A stretch of 64,000 bases of DNA, taken from the NCBI RefSeq assembly GCF_002305855.1, contig NZ_CP022163.1, positions 6,138,292 to 6,202,291 on the forward strand. Direction: 5' to 3'. Shown piece by piece: positions 9,443 through 18,369 of this stretch (position 1 is the first letter of the stretch; each line of letters opens with the position of its first letter). This DNA comes from Melittangium boletus DSM 14713. Lineage in GTDB: Bacteria > Myxococcota > Myxococcia > Myxococcales > Myxococcaceae. Below the pieces are notes generated by a model, which made no database searches, was not told where the DNA came from, and was given only the letters and a program-made list of their open reading frames with translations. The position numbers and the translations under genes are program-made.

Positions 9443-10639
9443 TCACTGCGCTGTCTGGTCCCCTGGGCTCCGCTCCCGCGGCCGCGCGTGCCACGCCAGG
9501 GCGCCGAACGTCCCCGCCAGCGCGCTCAACAATCCTCCCGCCGCCAGGAACGCGCCTCCCAGTCCCACCGCTCCAATCAGAGGCTGCGCGAGCAGCGGCG
9601 AGACGAACTGTCCCAGGAAGAGGCTTGTCGTCAGTAGGCCCATCACCCGGCCCCGCGCGGCCTCCGGCGCCACCTCGCCCGCCCAGTTGGCCATGTTGGG
9701 TGTCAGCAGCCCCTGGCCCAGCCCCGACACCGCCAGCCCCCCCACCACCGCCGCGTACGACTGCGACAATCCCACCAGCACATAGCCCAGCGCCATGCAC
9801 GCGAAGAGCACCGCCATGATGCTCCGGTACCCGAGAAGCTGTCGCACCCGCGCGTAGCGCAGCGACACGGCCGACCCCACCACCGTGGACACGCCCACCG
9901 CCAGCCCCGCCAGCGCCGAGGACTGCACTCCCAGCCGCCTCAGCAGGAAGGGCAACTGCACCGGAATCAGGTAGAAGATCATCATGCCCAGCATCGCCAG
10001 GCCGTAGACCTGCCACAGGGTGTTCCACGGCAGGGCCATACGCCCCGCGCCGCCAGCCCCCGCACCGCGCTTCACCTCGGGCTCTGGCAGGAAGAACAGG
10101 ATGAGCGGGAGGAGCAAGAACGCGTAGAGGTAGACGGCGAACGGCGCCCGCCAGTGGATGTCGGCCAGCAGGCCCCCACCCAGCATGAAGACGAAGCCGC
10201 CCACCCCCATGAAGGCCGCCTGGCGCCCCAGCACCACGCCCCGCTCGGGACCCGCGTAGTAGTCGGCGATGAGCGCCGCCGCCGTTGTCATCAGCCCTCC
10301 CACCGCCAGGCCCAGCAGCGCCCGGCACACCAGGATGAGCGGCAGCGACGTGAGCACCCCCGGCAGCGAGCCCGCTACGCCGTACAGCACCACCGCCGCC
10401 ACCAGCAGGCGCTTGCGTCCGAAGCGGTCGATGAGCACCCCCACCAACGGCGCCCCCATCGCGGTGAACAGCGCCGGCAGCGACACCACCAGTCTCACCC
10501 AGAGGTCAATCCCTGGCACCCACTCGAATGCCATGCGCAGCCTCGGCAGCGAGGGCGAGATGGCCGCGCTCGCCATGATCGTCATCATGCTGACGAGCAA
10601 CAGGGTGAGCAGACGCAAGGTGGGGTGAGGGGGGCGCAT
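9443..10639 (-). CDS. MFS transporter (drug/metabolite exporter type)
   Basis: A 398-residue polytopic membrane protein with about 12 hydrophobic segments. The loop 2-3 signature appears as GVLIDRFGRKRLLV, typical of the DHA/Bcr-like part of the major facilitator superfamily. It should be a proton-driven efflux or uptake carrier; substrate is unknown. It converges on the lipoprotein gene at 8799-9383 and diverges from the P-loop gene at 10714. Large opposite-strand frames here are shadows of its G/C-rich codons. Confidence 0.88.
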   Translation of the reverse strand: MRPPHPTLRLLTLLLVSMMTIMASAAISPSLPRLRMAFEWVPGIDLWVRLVVSLPALFTAMGAPLVGVLIDRFGRKRLLVAAVVLYGVAGSLPGVLTSLPLILVCRALLGLAVGGLMTTAAALIADYYAGPERGVVLGRQAAFMGVGGFVFMLGGGLLADIHWRAPFAVYLYAFLLLPLILFFLPEPEVKRGAGAGGAGRMALPWNTLWQVYGLAMLGMMIFYLIPVQLPFLLRRLGVQSSALAGLAVGVSTVVGSAVSLRYARVRQLLGYRSIMAVLFACMALGYVLVGLSQSYAAVVGGLAVSGLGQGLLTPNMANWAGEVAPEAARGRVMGLLTTSLFLGQFVSPLLAQPLIGAVGLGGAFLAAGGLLSALAGTFGALAWHARPRERSPGDQTAQ

Positions 10640-10713
10640 CCCCGATTTCTAGCCCGACTCATTCCCCCGACTCCAGATACCCTCTGTCGCGTCGAGGAGG
10701 GATGGGGGCACGT

Positions 10714-11265
10714 ATGCGCATCGCAGTGACCGGCACACATCGTGTGGGGAAGTCGACGCTCATCGAAGCGCTTGGGGAACGACTCGCGGAGTATCGGGTC
10801 GTCGACGAGCCGTACCACCTGCTCGAAGAGGACGGTTACGAGTTCGCTTCTCCTCCGTGCTTGGAAGACTTTCTCGAACAGCTGCGTCACTCGATGGAGT
10901 TGCTCGAGGACGGGGAGGGCGCGCGAAACGTTCTGTTCGATCGCTGCCCCCTCGATTTTCTTGGATACCTCCTGACTCACGAGGAATCCGATTCGTTCGA
11001 CCTGGAGGAGTGGCTTGCCCGGGTTTGTTCCTCCATTCGGACCCTGGACCTCGTCGTCTTCGTGCCCATCGAGGAGCGCGATCGCATCCAGCTACCCGCA
11101 CACGAAGATCCCGAGCGAAGAGCGGAGGTGGACGAGAAGCTCGCCTGGTTGCTGCTCGACGACCCGTTCGAGTTGGGAGTGGAAGTGCTCTCCGTCCACG
11201 GGTCGAGGAGCGAGCGGGTCACCCAGGTCCTCGAGCGCGTTGGGCGAGGAGCGCGCCGTCGATGA
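10714..11265 (+). CDS. P-loop ATPase, NadR/thymidylate-kinase-like
   Basis: A 183-residue protein starting MRIAVTGTHRVGKSTL, where GTHRVGKST is a classical P-loop. A DRCPLDFLGYLL segment follows, typical of AAA_28/NadR-like nucleotide or nucleoside kinase folds, with a LVVFVPI strand and an arginine/glutamate-rich lid. It probably phosphorylates a small molecule, but the substrate cannot be read. ATG 10714 is preferred because an in-frame ATG at 10702 sits directly on the purine-rich GAGGAGGG, too close for use. Confidence 0.75.
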   Translation: MRIAVTGTHRVGKSTLIEALGERLAEYRVVDEPYHLLEEDGYEFASPPCLEDFLEQLRHSMELLEDGEGARNVLFDRCPLDFLGYLLTHEESDSFDLEEWLARVCSSIRTLDLVVFVPIEERDRIQLPAHEDPERRAEVDEKLAWLLLDDPFELGVEVLSVHGSRSERVTQVLERVGRGARRR

Positions 11266-11310
11266 GCCTCTGGCACCGGAGGAGGCGATCCCCCGGTGAC
11301 AGTGGCCGGC

Positions 11311-13590
11311 TCAGACGCGGACGGAGTGGACGAGCGGCAGTTCGCGCACGCGGGTACCCGTGAGCGCGAAGACGGCGTTGGCGAGCGCGGGGGCGACGGG
11401 CGGTACGCCGGGCTCGCCGACCCCACAGGGCGGGCCCTCGCTGGGAACCACCTCGACGTGGATGCGGCGGGGCACCTCGGCCAGACGCGCCAGGCGGTAG
11501 TCGCGGAAGTTGCCCTGCTCGGTGGCGCCGCCCTTCATGGTGATGGCGCCATAGAGGCCCAGGCTCAGGCCGAACACCACGGCGCCCTCCATCTGCGCGC
11601 GCACCCGCTCATGGTTGATGATGGTGCCCGCGTCCGCGACGATCCACGCCTCGTCCACGCGGATGCGCTCGTCCGCGTCCTTCACCACCGACACCACCAC
11701 CGCCACGTAGGCGAGGAAGCTGCGGTGCGCGGCGAGTCCCAGGGCTCGGCCCTCCTGCTTTCGGGTGTCCCAGCGGGACAGGGCCGTCACGCGCTCGATG
11801 ACGTGGTGCATGCGCGCGGTGTCGATCGGGTGCTGCTCGAGCGGCTGGCCGTAGTTGCGCACCGTCTCCACGCCCAGCTCCTTGGGCGTCACGATGCGCG
11901 GCGGGCCGATGACCTCCAGGAGTGTGGCCTTGGGGTCCGTCCCGCGCGCATGGGCGATCTCGTCGATGAAGCTCTGCACGGCGAACGCGTGGTAGATGTT
12001 GGCCACCGAGCGCATCCAGCCGATGCGGGTGTGTGCGCGCGCCTCGCAGTTCTCCATGCGGACGTTGGGGATGGAGAGCGGCAGGTCGACGATGCCCTGG
12101 TTCAGCTCGCTGTCGCCCGCGTACGTGGCGCCCGTGAAGATGGAGCCGATGGGCGGGAAGGCGATGCGCTGATGCCAGGCCGAGAGCTTGCCCTTGTCGT
12201 CGAGCACGGCCGTGAGCCGCTGGGCGCTCGTCGAGTGGTAGTAGTCGTGGCGCACGTCGTCCTCGCGCGTCCACTGCACGCGCACGGGAGCGCCCACGGC
12301 GCGGGACACCAGGGCGGCCTCCGCCACGTAGTCCGGCTTCGACTTGCGGCCAAAGCCTCCGCCGAGCAGCGTCACGTGGACGGTGACCTGGCTCTCGTCG
12401 ACGCCGAGCGCGCGGGCGACCTCGGTGCGAGCGGCCTGGGGATTCTGGGTGCAGGCCCAGACCTCGCACCTGTTGCCCTCGAAGCGAGCCACCGCCGCGG
12501 GGGGCTCCATGGGGGCATGGGCCAGGTGGGGCGAGTGGTAGTCAGCCGTGAGGCGGCGCTGAGCGGTGGCGAGCACCGTATGGGTGTCACCCGCCTCGCG
12601 CACGACCTTGCCCTCGGTGTCGAGGACGCGCGTGAGCTCCTGCTTATACGCCTCCGAGTCGTAGACGGCGTTGTCGCCATGCTCCCAGGTGATGTCGAGC
12701 GCCGCGCTGCCCTTCATCGCGGCCCAGGTGTTCGTCGCCACGACGGCGATGCCCCCGAGCGGCTGGAAGGCGAAGGGCAGCTTGGGCGCGGGCAGCTCCA
12801 CCACGTGTTTGACGCCCGGCACGGCGAGCGCGCGCGTCGCGTCGTGGCGCGCGACCCTGCCTCCGGCGACGGGCGGACGCTGGATGATGGCGGTGAGCAT
12901 GCCGGGCAGCACGATGTCCGCGCCGAACTGGGCTCGCCCGGTGACGATGTCCGGCCCGTCCAGCAGCGGCAGCTCCTTGCCCAGGTGGCGCAGCTCGGAG
13001 CGGGGCCTCAGCGTGACGTTCTTGCGCTCGGGGACCTTCAGCTTCGCGGCGTCATTGGCCAGCTCTCCGAAGCCGAGCGTGCGCTGGCTGCCCTTGTGGA
13101 ACACGGCGTGGTCGCGCGCCTCGCACGTGCTCGCGGGCACGCCCCAGCGCCTGGCCGCCACGGCGACGAGCATGGTGCGCGCGGTGGCGCCCACGTACCG
13201 CAGCTCGTCGAAGATCTTGCGCACGCTGCTCGAGCCGTCCGTGTTCTGGTCGCCGTAGGCCTTGTCGCCATCGCCCTGGACGATCTTCACCCGGGCCATG
13301 TCGGCGCCGAGCTCGTCCGCGATGAGCACGGGCAGGGAGCTGCGCACGCCCTGGCCCATCTCCGAGCGGTGGTTCACCATCGTCACGAGCCCATCCGGCG
13401 CGATGTGCACGTAGACGTTGGGCCGGAAGCCCTTGTCGGGCAGGGGCGGGAAGGCCGTGGGCATGGCGGCGCTCGCGCTCGTGGGCGTCAGCTCGAGCGC
13501 GAGGCCCGCGGCGACCAGTCCGAGTCCTTCCAGGAAGGATCGGCGCGACAGGCGGATGGGGTTCTCCTCGACGGGGGTCGTCTCACTCAC
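11311..13590 (-). CDS. Molybdopterin-binding large subunit of a xanthine dehydrogenase-family oxidoreductase (isoquinoline 1-oxidoreductase beta type)
   Basis: A 759-residue protein with a twin-arginine export signal (RLSRRSFLEGLGLVAAGLALEL), so the folded cofactor-loaded enzyme goes to the periplasm. The body has the family motifs for molybdopterin contact, including GGGFGRK, and the late active-site phrase GVGEPGVPPVAPALANA carrying the conserved glutamate. The GTG start at 13590 overlaps the stop of the 2Fe-2S subunit gene by 8 bases, indicating coupled translation; an upstream in-frame start at 13662 would lie inside that gene. Electrons should pass to the 2Fe-2S subunit and then to the cytochrome. 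Substrate is probably an aldehyde or N-heterocycle (inference). Confidence 0.9.
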   Translation of the reverse strand: MSETTPVEENPIRLSRRSFLEGLGLVAAGLALELTPTSASAAMPTAFPPLPDKGFRPNVYVHIAPDGLVTMVNHRSEMGQGVRSSLPVLIADELGADMARVKIVQGDGDKAYGDQNTDGSSSVRKIFDELRYVGATARTMLVAVAARRWGVPASTCEARDHAVFHKGSQRTLGFGELANDAAKLKVPERKNVTLRPRSELRHLGKELPLLDGPDIVTGRAQFGADIVLPGMLTAIIQRPPVAGGRVARHDATRALAVPGVKHVVELPAPKLPFAFQPLGGIAVVATNTWAAMKGSAALDITWEHGDNAVYDSEAYKQELTRVLDTEGKVVREAGDTHTVLATAQRRLTADYHSPHLAHAPMEPPAAVARFEGNRCEVWACTQNPQAARTEVARALGVDESQVTVHVTLLGGGFGRKSKPDYVAEAALVSRAVGAPVRVQWTREDDVRHDYYHSTSAQRLTAVLDDKGKLSAWHQRIAFPPIGSIFTGATYAGDSELNQGIVDLPLSIPNVRMENCEARAHTRIGWMRSVANIYHAFAVQSFIDEIAHARGTDPKATLLEVIGPPRIVTPKELGVETVRNYGQPLEQHPIDTARMHHVIERVTALSRWDTRKQEGRALGLAAHRSFLAYVAVVVSVVKDADERIRVDEAWIVADAGTIINHERVRAQMEGAVVFGLSLGLYGAITMKGGATEQGNFRDYRLARLAEVPRRIHVEVVPSEGPPCGVGEPGVPPVAPALANAVFALTGTRVRELPLVHSVRV

Positions 13591-14044
13591 AGGGCACCCC
13601 CGCGGCCTTCTTGATGGCGCAGCGGATGCGCGTGTAGGTGCCGCAGCGGCAGAGGTTGCCACTCATCGATTGGTCGATCTCCGTGTCGCTGGGCTGGGGC
13701 TTCTTCGCGAGCAGGGCCGCGGCGGTCATGATCTGCCCGGCCTGGCAGAAGCCGCACTGGGGCACGGCGAGCTCCACCCAGGCCTTCTGCAGGGGGTGGG
13801 AGCCGTCGGGGGAAAGCCCCTCGATCGTGGTGACGTTTCGGCCCTCGGCGCGGCTCACGGGGGTGACGCACGCGCGCACGGCTTCCCCGTCGAGGTGCAC
13901 GACGCACGCGCCGCACAGCGCCTGGCCGCAGCCGTACTTGGTGCCCGTCAAGCCGAGCACATCGCGGATGGCCCAGAGCAGCGGCATCTCCGGGTCGACG
14001 TCGAGCTCGCGCTCGGTTCCGTTCAACTTCAAATGGATGCTCAT
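13583..14044 (-). CDS. (2Fe-2S)-binding small subunit of molybdenum hydroxylase
   Basis: A 153-residue protein with two iron-sulfur domains. The plant-type ferredoxin domain has YGCGQALCGACVVHLDG followed by a fourth cysteine. The helical domain has PQCGFCQAGQIM and GNLCRCGTYTRI. It carries electrons from the molybdenum centre of the partner subunit. ATG 14044 has GAGGAGG upstream, and it overlaps the stop of the cytochrome gene (ATGA). There is no FAD subunit nearby, matching the isoquinoline-oxidoreductase type that uses cytochrome c. Confidence 0.93.
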   Translation of the reverse strand: MSIHLKLNGTERELDVDPEMPLLWAIRDVLGLTGTKYGCGQALCGACVVHLDGEAVRACVTPVSRAEGRNVTTIEGLSPDGSHPLQKAWVELAVPQCGFCQAGQIMTAAALLAKKPQPSDTEIDQSMSGNLCRCGTYTRIRCAIKKAAGVPCE

Positions 14045-14712
14045 GGCCGTGCCTCCTCGGTCGGGCACTCGGCGCCGTCCTGTACCCAGGCGGCGATCAG
14101 TGCTCCGAATTGTTCTTGCGTGCCGGGCGCGGGAACCCGGTCCCAACCCGGCGCCCATCCCCACGCGACGAGTTCATCATGCGCGGAGTGCTCGATGATC
14201 TGCTCCAGGCTCTTGTCTCCGTTGCGCTTGCGGTCCTTGAGTTGCTCGCACAGCGCGTGCGGTGTGAGCCCCACCCACGCCATGGAGCGCGGCGCGAGGT
14301 GCCACTTGGGTGCTCCCGGCACGCGCGCGTGCGCGAGGTTCTTGTCCTGGTGGCAGGAGGTGCACTCGAGGCCGGGCACGCCCTGGTCGGCGGCGCCCCG
14401 GAAGACGGGTGGATCATGCGGCTGTCCCAGCTCTCCCTGCGCGGGCGAGTCCCCCGCGGGGTGGCAGTTGGTGCAGCGCGGGTGGAGCATCACGCGGCTC
14501 GCTTCCAGGAAGAGGGCGCGGGAGCGTTCGGGACGCGAGGTGATGCGCGTGAACATGTCCGGGGTGCGCAACTGCTGGGCGGGCACGGGTGGCAGGAGTT
14601 CGGTGCTGGCCGGGGTGACGTTCCCTCGGCCCGCGCACGCCAGCGCGAGCACGGTGCACAACGCACCCGCTCCCGCCAGCGTGGCGGCGATTATTTCCGG
14701 GCGACGACTCAT
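14041..14712 (-). CDS. Cytochrome c-type electron carrier of the molybdenum hydroxylase operon, two haem motifs
   Basis: A 223-residue protein with an N-terminal hydrophobic signal (ATLAGAGALCTVLALACAG; lipoprotein processing at LALAC is possible). It has two CxxCH haem-binding motifs, CTNCHP and CTSCHQ. It is the first gene of the three-gene unit and ends in an ATGA overlap with the 2Fe-2S gene. The likely role is to take electrons from the periplasmic molybdenum enzyme to the respiratory chain. ATG 14712 has GAGAGG upstream; the longer frame from 14868 has no such support. Confidence 0.8.
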   Translation of the reverse strand: MSRRPEIIAATLAGAGALCTVLALACAGRGNVTPASTELLPPVPAQQLRTPDMFTRITSRPERSRALFLEASRVMLHPRCTNCHPAGDSPAQGELGQPHDPPVFRGAADQGVPGLECTSCHQDKNLAHARVPGAPKWHLAPRSMAWVGLTPHALCEQLKDRKRNGDKSLEQIIEHSAHDELVAWGWAPGWDRVPAPGTQEQFGALIAAWVQDGAECPTEEARP

Positions 14713-14888
14713 GAAGCGGACCTCTCGACTGGGTGGTGGGGGAACCCGGAGGACCGGGTCGTTCAGGGGGAGGGTGCCGCGTAGGATAACGCCCTCGTGC
14801 GTCCTGGCGGAGCGCAATCGACCCACCCCTGTTCCAGGAGGATTTTTCGGACCCTGGACGCGGGCCACGGGGTGGTACTGCTGTCGTC

Positions 14889-15821
14889 ATGATCCACGTG
14901 GAGGGGCTGACCAAGTACTACGGAGAACGGGCGGCCATCCGGGACCTCGCTTTCGACATCGGGCGGGGCGAGGTCGTCGGCTTCCTGGGACTCAATGGCG
15001 CGGGCAAGTCCACCACGCTGCGCATCCTCGGCTGCGTGTTGCTGCCCACGTCGGGGCGGGCGGTCGTCGAGGGACATGACGTGGTGGCGAATCCGCACGA
15101 GGTGCGCCAGCGCATCGGCTTCCTGCCGGACACGCCGCCGCTCTACGACGAGATGGACGTGGGCCGCTTCCTCGCCTTCGTGGCGCGACTGCGGGGCGTG
15201 TCCTCGCGGCAGGTGGCCGCCCGGGTCGCGGAGGCCGAGGAGAAGACGGGCCTGCGCGAGGTGGACTCGGCGCCTATCTCCTCGCTCAGCCATGGATACC
15301 GGCAGCGGGTGGGGGTGGCGCAGGCGCTCGTGCACCGGCCGGCGTTGCTCCTGCTCGACGAGCCCGGCAGTGGGTTGGATCCCCAGCAGATGGTGGAGAT
15401 GCGCGCGCTGCTGCGCGGCCTTCGGGGCGACCACACGGTGCTCGTCTCCAGCCACCTGCTGCCGGAGATCAGCCAGACGTGTGACCGGCTCTTGATCATC
15501 AAGGACGGGGAACTCGCGGCGCAGGGGACCGAGGAGGAACTGGCCCGGCGGTGGGGCGGGAGCGGCTTCATCGAGGTGGAGGTGCGGGGTGCTCGCGAAC
15601 GGGCGGTGGGGGTCCTCGAGGCCTGGGGCCGGGTGCGGGTGCTGGCCGAGGCGCACGGCGTGGTGACGCTCCAGGTGGAGGCGTCGGCGGAGCGGCGGCC
15701 CCAGGTGGCGCGGGCGGTGGTGGACGCGGGCCTGGAGTTGCTGCGGTTGGACCGGGGCGTGGAGAAGCTCGAATCGCTCTTCCTGCGGCTGACCCGGGGC
15801 GCGGAGGAGGCCTCGCCATGA
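14889..15821 (+). CDS. ABC transporter ATP-binding protein, GldA-like
   Basis: A 310-residue ATPase with Walker A GLNGAGKSTT, signature LSHGYRQRVG, Walker B LLLLDEPGSGLD and switch histidine in SSHLLPE. The C-terminal 80 residues form an extra domain common in exporters of the NodI/GldA class. It is the first of four genes whose junctions all overlap by ATGA, so subunits are made in step. With the permease and GldG-like protein it should form a membrane complex resembling the gliding-associated GldAFG transporter. It is transcribed divergently from the molybdenum hydroxylase operon. Confidence 0.92.
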   Translation: MIHVEGLTKYYGERAAIRDLAFDIGRGEVVGFLGLNGAGKSTTLRILGCVLLPTSGRAVVEGHDVVANPHEVRQRIGFLPDTPPLYDEMDVGRFLAFVARLRGVSSRQVAARVAEAEEKTGLREVDSAPISSLSHGYRQRVGVAQALVHRPALLLLDEPGSGLDPQQMVEMRALLRGLRGDHTVLVSSHLLPEISQTCDRLLIIKDGELAAQGTEEELARRWGGSGFIEVEVRGARERAVGVLEAWGRVRVLAEAHGVVTLQVEASAERRPQVARAVVDAGLELLRLDRGVEKLESLFLRLTRGAEEASP

Positions 15822-16543
15822 TGCGCGCCCTGCTCATCGCGCGCCGGGAACTGGGGGCCTCGCTGCGCACCTTCCAGGGCTACCTCATCATCGCCCTGGT
15901 GCTGGCGGTGGATGGGCTGCTCTTCAACGCCTACGCCCTGGGCGGCGTGAGCAAGCGCTCCTCGGAGGTGGTGTCGCTCTTCTTCCTGTTCTCCAGCGGC
16001 ACCACGATGGTGGCCTCGGTCTTCATCTCCATGCGGCTGCTGGCCGAGGAGCGGCAGACGGGCACGCTGTCCCTGCTGTACTCCTCGCCGGTGAAGGACC
16101 ATGAGATCGTCCTGGGCAAGTTCCTCGGGGCGTTCGCCTTCCTGGCGCTGCTGACGCTGGCCACGGTGTTCATGCCGCTGCTGGTGCGGGTGCATGGCAG
16201 GCTGTCGCTGGGTCATATCGCCGCGGGCTATCTGGGGCTGCTCCTGTTGGGCGGCGCGTCGCTGGCCATTGGCACGCTGGGCTCGGCGCTCGCGCGCAAT
16301 CAGGTGCTGGCCGCCGTGTTCTCCGGGTGCATGCTGGTGGCGCTGCTCACCTGCTGGTGGCTCGCGCGCATCACCGAGCAACCCCTGTCGGACGTCTTCG
16401 GTGCGCTGGCGCTGTGGAACCAGCACTTCCAACCCTTCCAGGTGGGCGTGGTGCACGTGCGGGACGTCGTCTACTACCTGCTCGTCACCTATGTGTTCCT
16501 CTTCGCCGCCACGCGGGTGCTCGAGGCACGGAGGTGGCGATGA
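15818..16543 (+). CDS. ABC transporter permease, GldF-like (ABC-2 type)
   Basis: A 241-residue integral membrane protein with six hydrophobic segments and the ABC-2 phrase RLLAEERQTGTLSLLYSSPV before the second helix pair. This segment contacts the ATPase in the family. The start ATG overlaps the ATPase stop (ATGA), and its own stop overlaps the next start. A longer in-frame reading from 15551 lies within the ATPase gene and is rejected. Confidence 0.9.
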   Translation: MMRALLIARRELGASLRTFQGYLIIALVLAVDGLLFNAYALGGVSKRSSEVVSLFFLFSSGTTMVASVFISMRLLAEERQTGTLSLLYSSPVKDHEIVLGKFLGAFAFLALLTLATVFMPLLVRVHGRLSLGHIAAGYLGLLLLGGASLAIGTLGSALARNQVLAAVFSGCMLVALLTCWWLARITEQPLSDVFGALALWNQHFQPFQVGVVHVRDVVYYLLVTYVFLFAATRVLEARRWR

Positions 16544-18369
16544 AGCCCACGTCCTGGGTGTCCGCGGGATACGGGGTGGCGCTTGGCGCCCTCTTCCTCG
16601 GAGAGCGGGTGGCGGGAGGTGGACGGGAACGGCTCGTGCTGAGCGGAGGCGGTGGGGTGCTCCTGGGGCTCGCGCTGGGCTGGAGTCTGGCGCGGACGCG
16701 GCGGGCCTCGGGGGACTGGCGGACGCTGGAGCGCTGGCGGCTGGGGCTCTTCCTGCTGGGGGCGCTGGGGGTGGGGCTCTACTTCTTCCAGGCCGAGGGC
16801 GCTGTCCGGGTGCTGGGCGCCGGGTGGAAGCAGAAGCTGCCCCTGCTTCGGAGCGCCCTGGGCGTGCTCTTCCCCGTGGCGCTGACCCTGTCGTTGTTGC
16901 CGCTCGGGTGGGTGGAGTTGGCGGTGGGTGGTATGGCGCGAGCGCCCGTGCTGGAGCTGGGACGGGTGCGCTCGGCGTTGCGCTCGGGGCTGGGGCTGGC
17001 CTTCGCGCTCGTCTTCGCGTTCTCCTCCCAGTACGTGGCCACCCGGATGGATGTGTCGTGGGACCTGGCGTACTTCCGCACCGCCCGGCCCGGCGAGGCC
17101 ACGCGAGGGCTGGTGCGCGGGCTCCAGGCGCCCGTGGAGGTGACGCTCTTCTTTCCTCCCGCCAATGACGTGCGGCAGGCGGTGGAGCAGTACCTGCGAG
17201 AGCTCTCCCGCGAGTCGCCGCTCCTCCACATCGAGGTGTTGGATCAGGCGGTGGAGCCGGGCAGGGCCCGGGAGCTGGGCGTGGGGGAGAATGGCTCCGT
17301 GGTGTTCACCCGGGACGCGCGGCACGAGCGGTTGAAGCTGCCGCTGGACCTGGGAACCGCCCGCTCCGCGTTGCAGCGGTTGGACGAGGAGGTGTTCCGG
17401 CGGTTGCGCGAGGTGTCCCGGCCTCGTCGGGTGCTGTACTTGACGGCGGGGCATGGCGAGCGGGGCTTGAGGGCCCAGGCCGCCACGGCGCTGGAGGGCG
17501 CGCGGCCCGGCCTGTCCCGGCTGGAGGATTGGTTGCGCGTGCTCAACGTGGAAGTGCGCCCGCTGGGGGTGGCGGAGGGCCTGGGGACGGACGTCCCGCG
17601 CGACGCGGCCGTGGTGGCCATGGTGGGGCCCGAGCGAGAGCCATCACCCGAGGAGCTGGCCGCGCTGCGCCGGTACGTGGAGCGGGGAGGGCGGTTGTGG
17701 CTCGCGCTGGAGCCGGACGGGCCGGGCCTCGACGCGCTGCTGGAGCCCTGGGGGTTGAGGTCCTCGCGCGTCCCGCTGGCGAACGAGCAGCGCTACCTGC
17801 GGTGGAGCCACCAGCGCGGTGATCGTGCCCACCTGGTGACGACGGGCTTTTCCACGCATGCCTCGGTGGCCACCCTGGCCTCGCTGGGCGGTGACGCGTC
17901 GGTCGTCTTCTCGGGCGCGACGGCGTTGGAGCCCCTGCCTCCCCTGCCCAGGGGCGTGTCCCTGGATGTAGCGGTGAAGGCCTCTCCGGAGACGTTCCAG
18001 GACGCCAATCGGGACTTCACGCCCGACGCGGACGAGCCCCGGCGCGCCTGGCCGCTGGTGGTGGCGTGGGAAAAGGTCCGCCCGGGCGCGGCGGCCGCCC
18101 GCATGGTGGTCATGGGTGACGCGGACGTGATGACGGACGATGCCCCGCGGGGATACGGCAACGCGTACCTGTTGGTGGACACGGTGCTCTGGTTGTTGGG
18201 CGAGGAGGAGCTGGCCGGTGTCCTGTCGAACGAGGAGGACGTGCCGGTCCAGCACACCCGGCGTCAGGACGGAGTCTGGTTCTACTCGGCTGTCTTCCTC
18301 GCGCCCGCGCTGGTGTTGGGGGTGGGGGGGCTCGTGACGAGGCGGCGGAGCAGGAGGCGCGCGCGATGA
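16540..18369 (+). CDS. GldG-family ABC transporter auxiliary membrane protein
   Basis: A 609-residue protein. Four hydrophobic segments lie in the first 160 residues, then a large extracytoplasmic region from about 170 resembles the ABC-type-uncharacterised/GldG domain (phrases VEVTLFFPPANDVRQAVEQYL, VLYLTAGHGERGL, MVVMGDADVMTDD). A final transmembrane helix (about 580-600) is followed by a basic tail. In Bacteroidetes the GldG relative supports gliding; in this organism the cargo is unknown. It is coupled on both sides by ATGA overlaps. Confidence 0.85.
   Translation: MKPTSWVSAGYGVALGALFLGERVAGGGRERLVLSGGGGVLLGLALGWSLARTRRASGDWRTLERWRLGLFLLGALGVGLYFFQAEGAVRVLGAGWKQKLPLLRSALGVLFPVALTLSLLPLGWVELAVGGMARAPVLELGRVRSALRSGLGLAFALVFAFSSQYVATRMDVSWDLAYFRTARPGEATRGLVRGLQAPVEVTLFFPPANDVRQAVEQYLRELSRESPLLHIEVLDQAVEPGRARELGVGENGSVVFTRDARHERLKLPLDLGTARSALQRLDEEVFRRLREVSRPRRVLYLTAGHGERGLRAQAATALEGARPGLSRLEDWLRVLNVEVRPLGVAEGLGTDVPRDAAVVAMVGPEREPSPEELAALRRYVERGGRLWLALEPDGPGLDALLEPWGLRSSRVPLANEQRYLRWSHQRGDRAHLVTTGFSTHASVATLASLGGDASVVFSGATALEPLPPLPRGVSLDVAVKASPETFQDANRDFTPDADEPRRAWPLVVAWEKVRPGAAAARMVVMGDADVMTDDAPRGYGNAYLLVDTVLWLLGEEELAGVLSNEEDVPVQHTRRQDGVWFYSAVFLAPALVLGVGGLVTRRRSRRRAR

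Noticed and set aside
11296..13614. Plus-strand frame of 772 codons opposite the molybdopterin subunit
   Set aside because: Shadow of a Tat-exported enzyme with clear cofactor motifs on the other strand.
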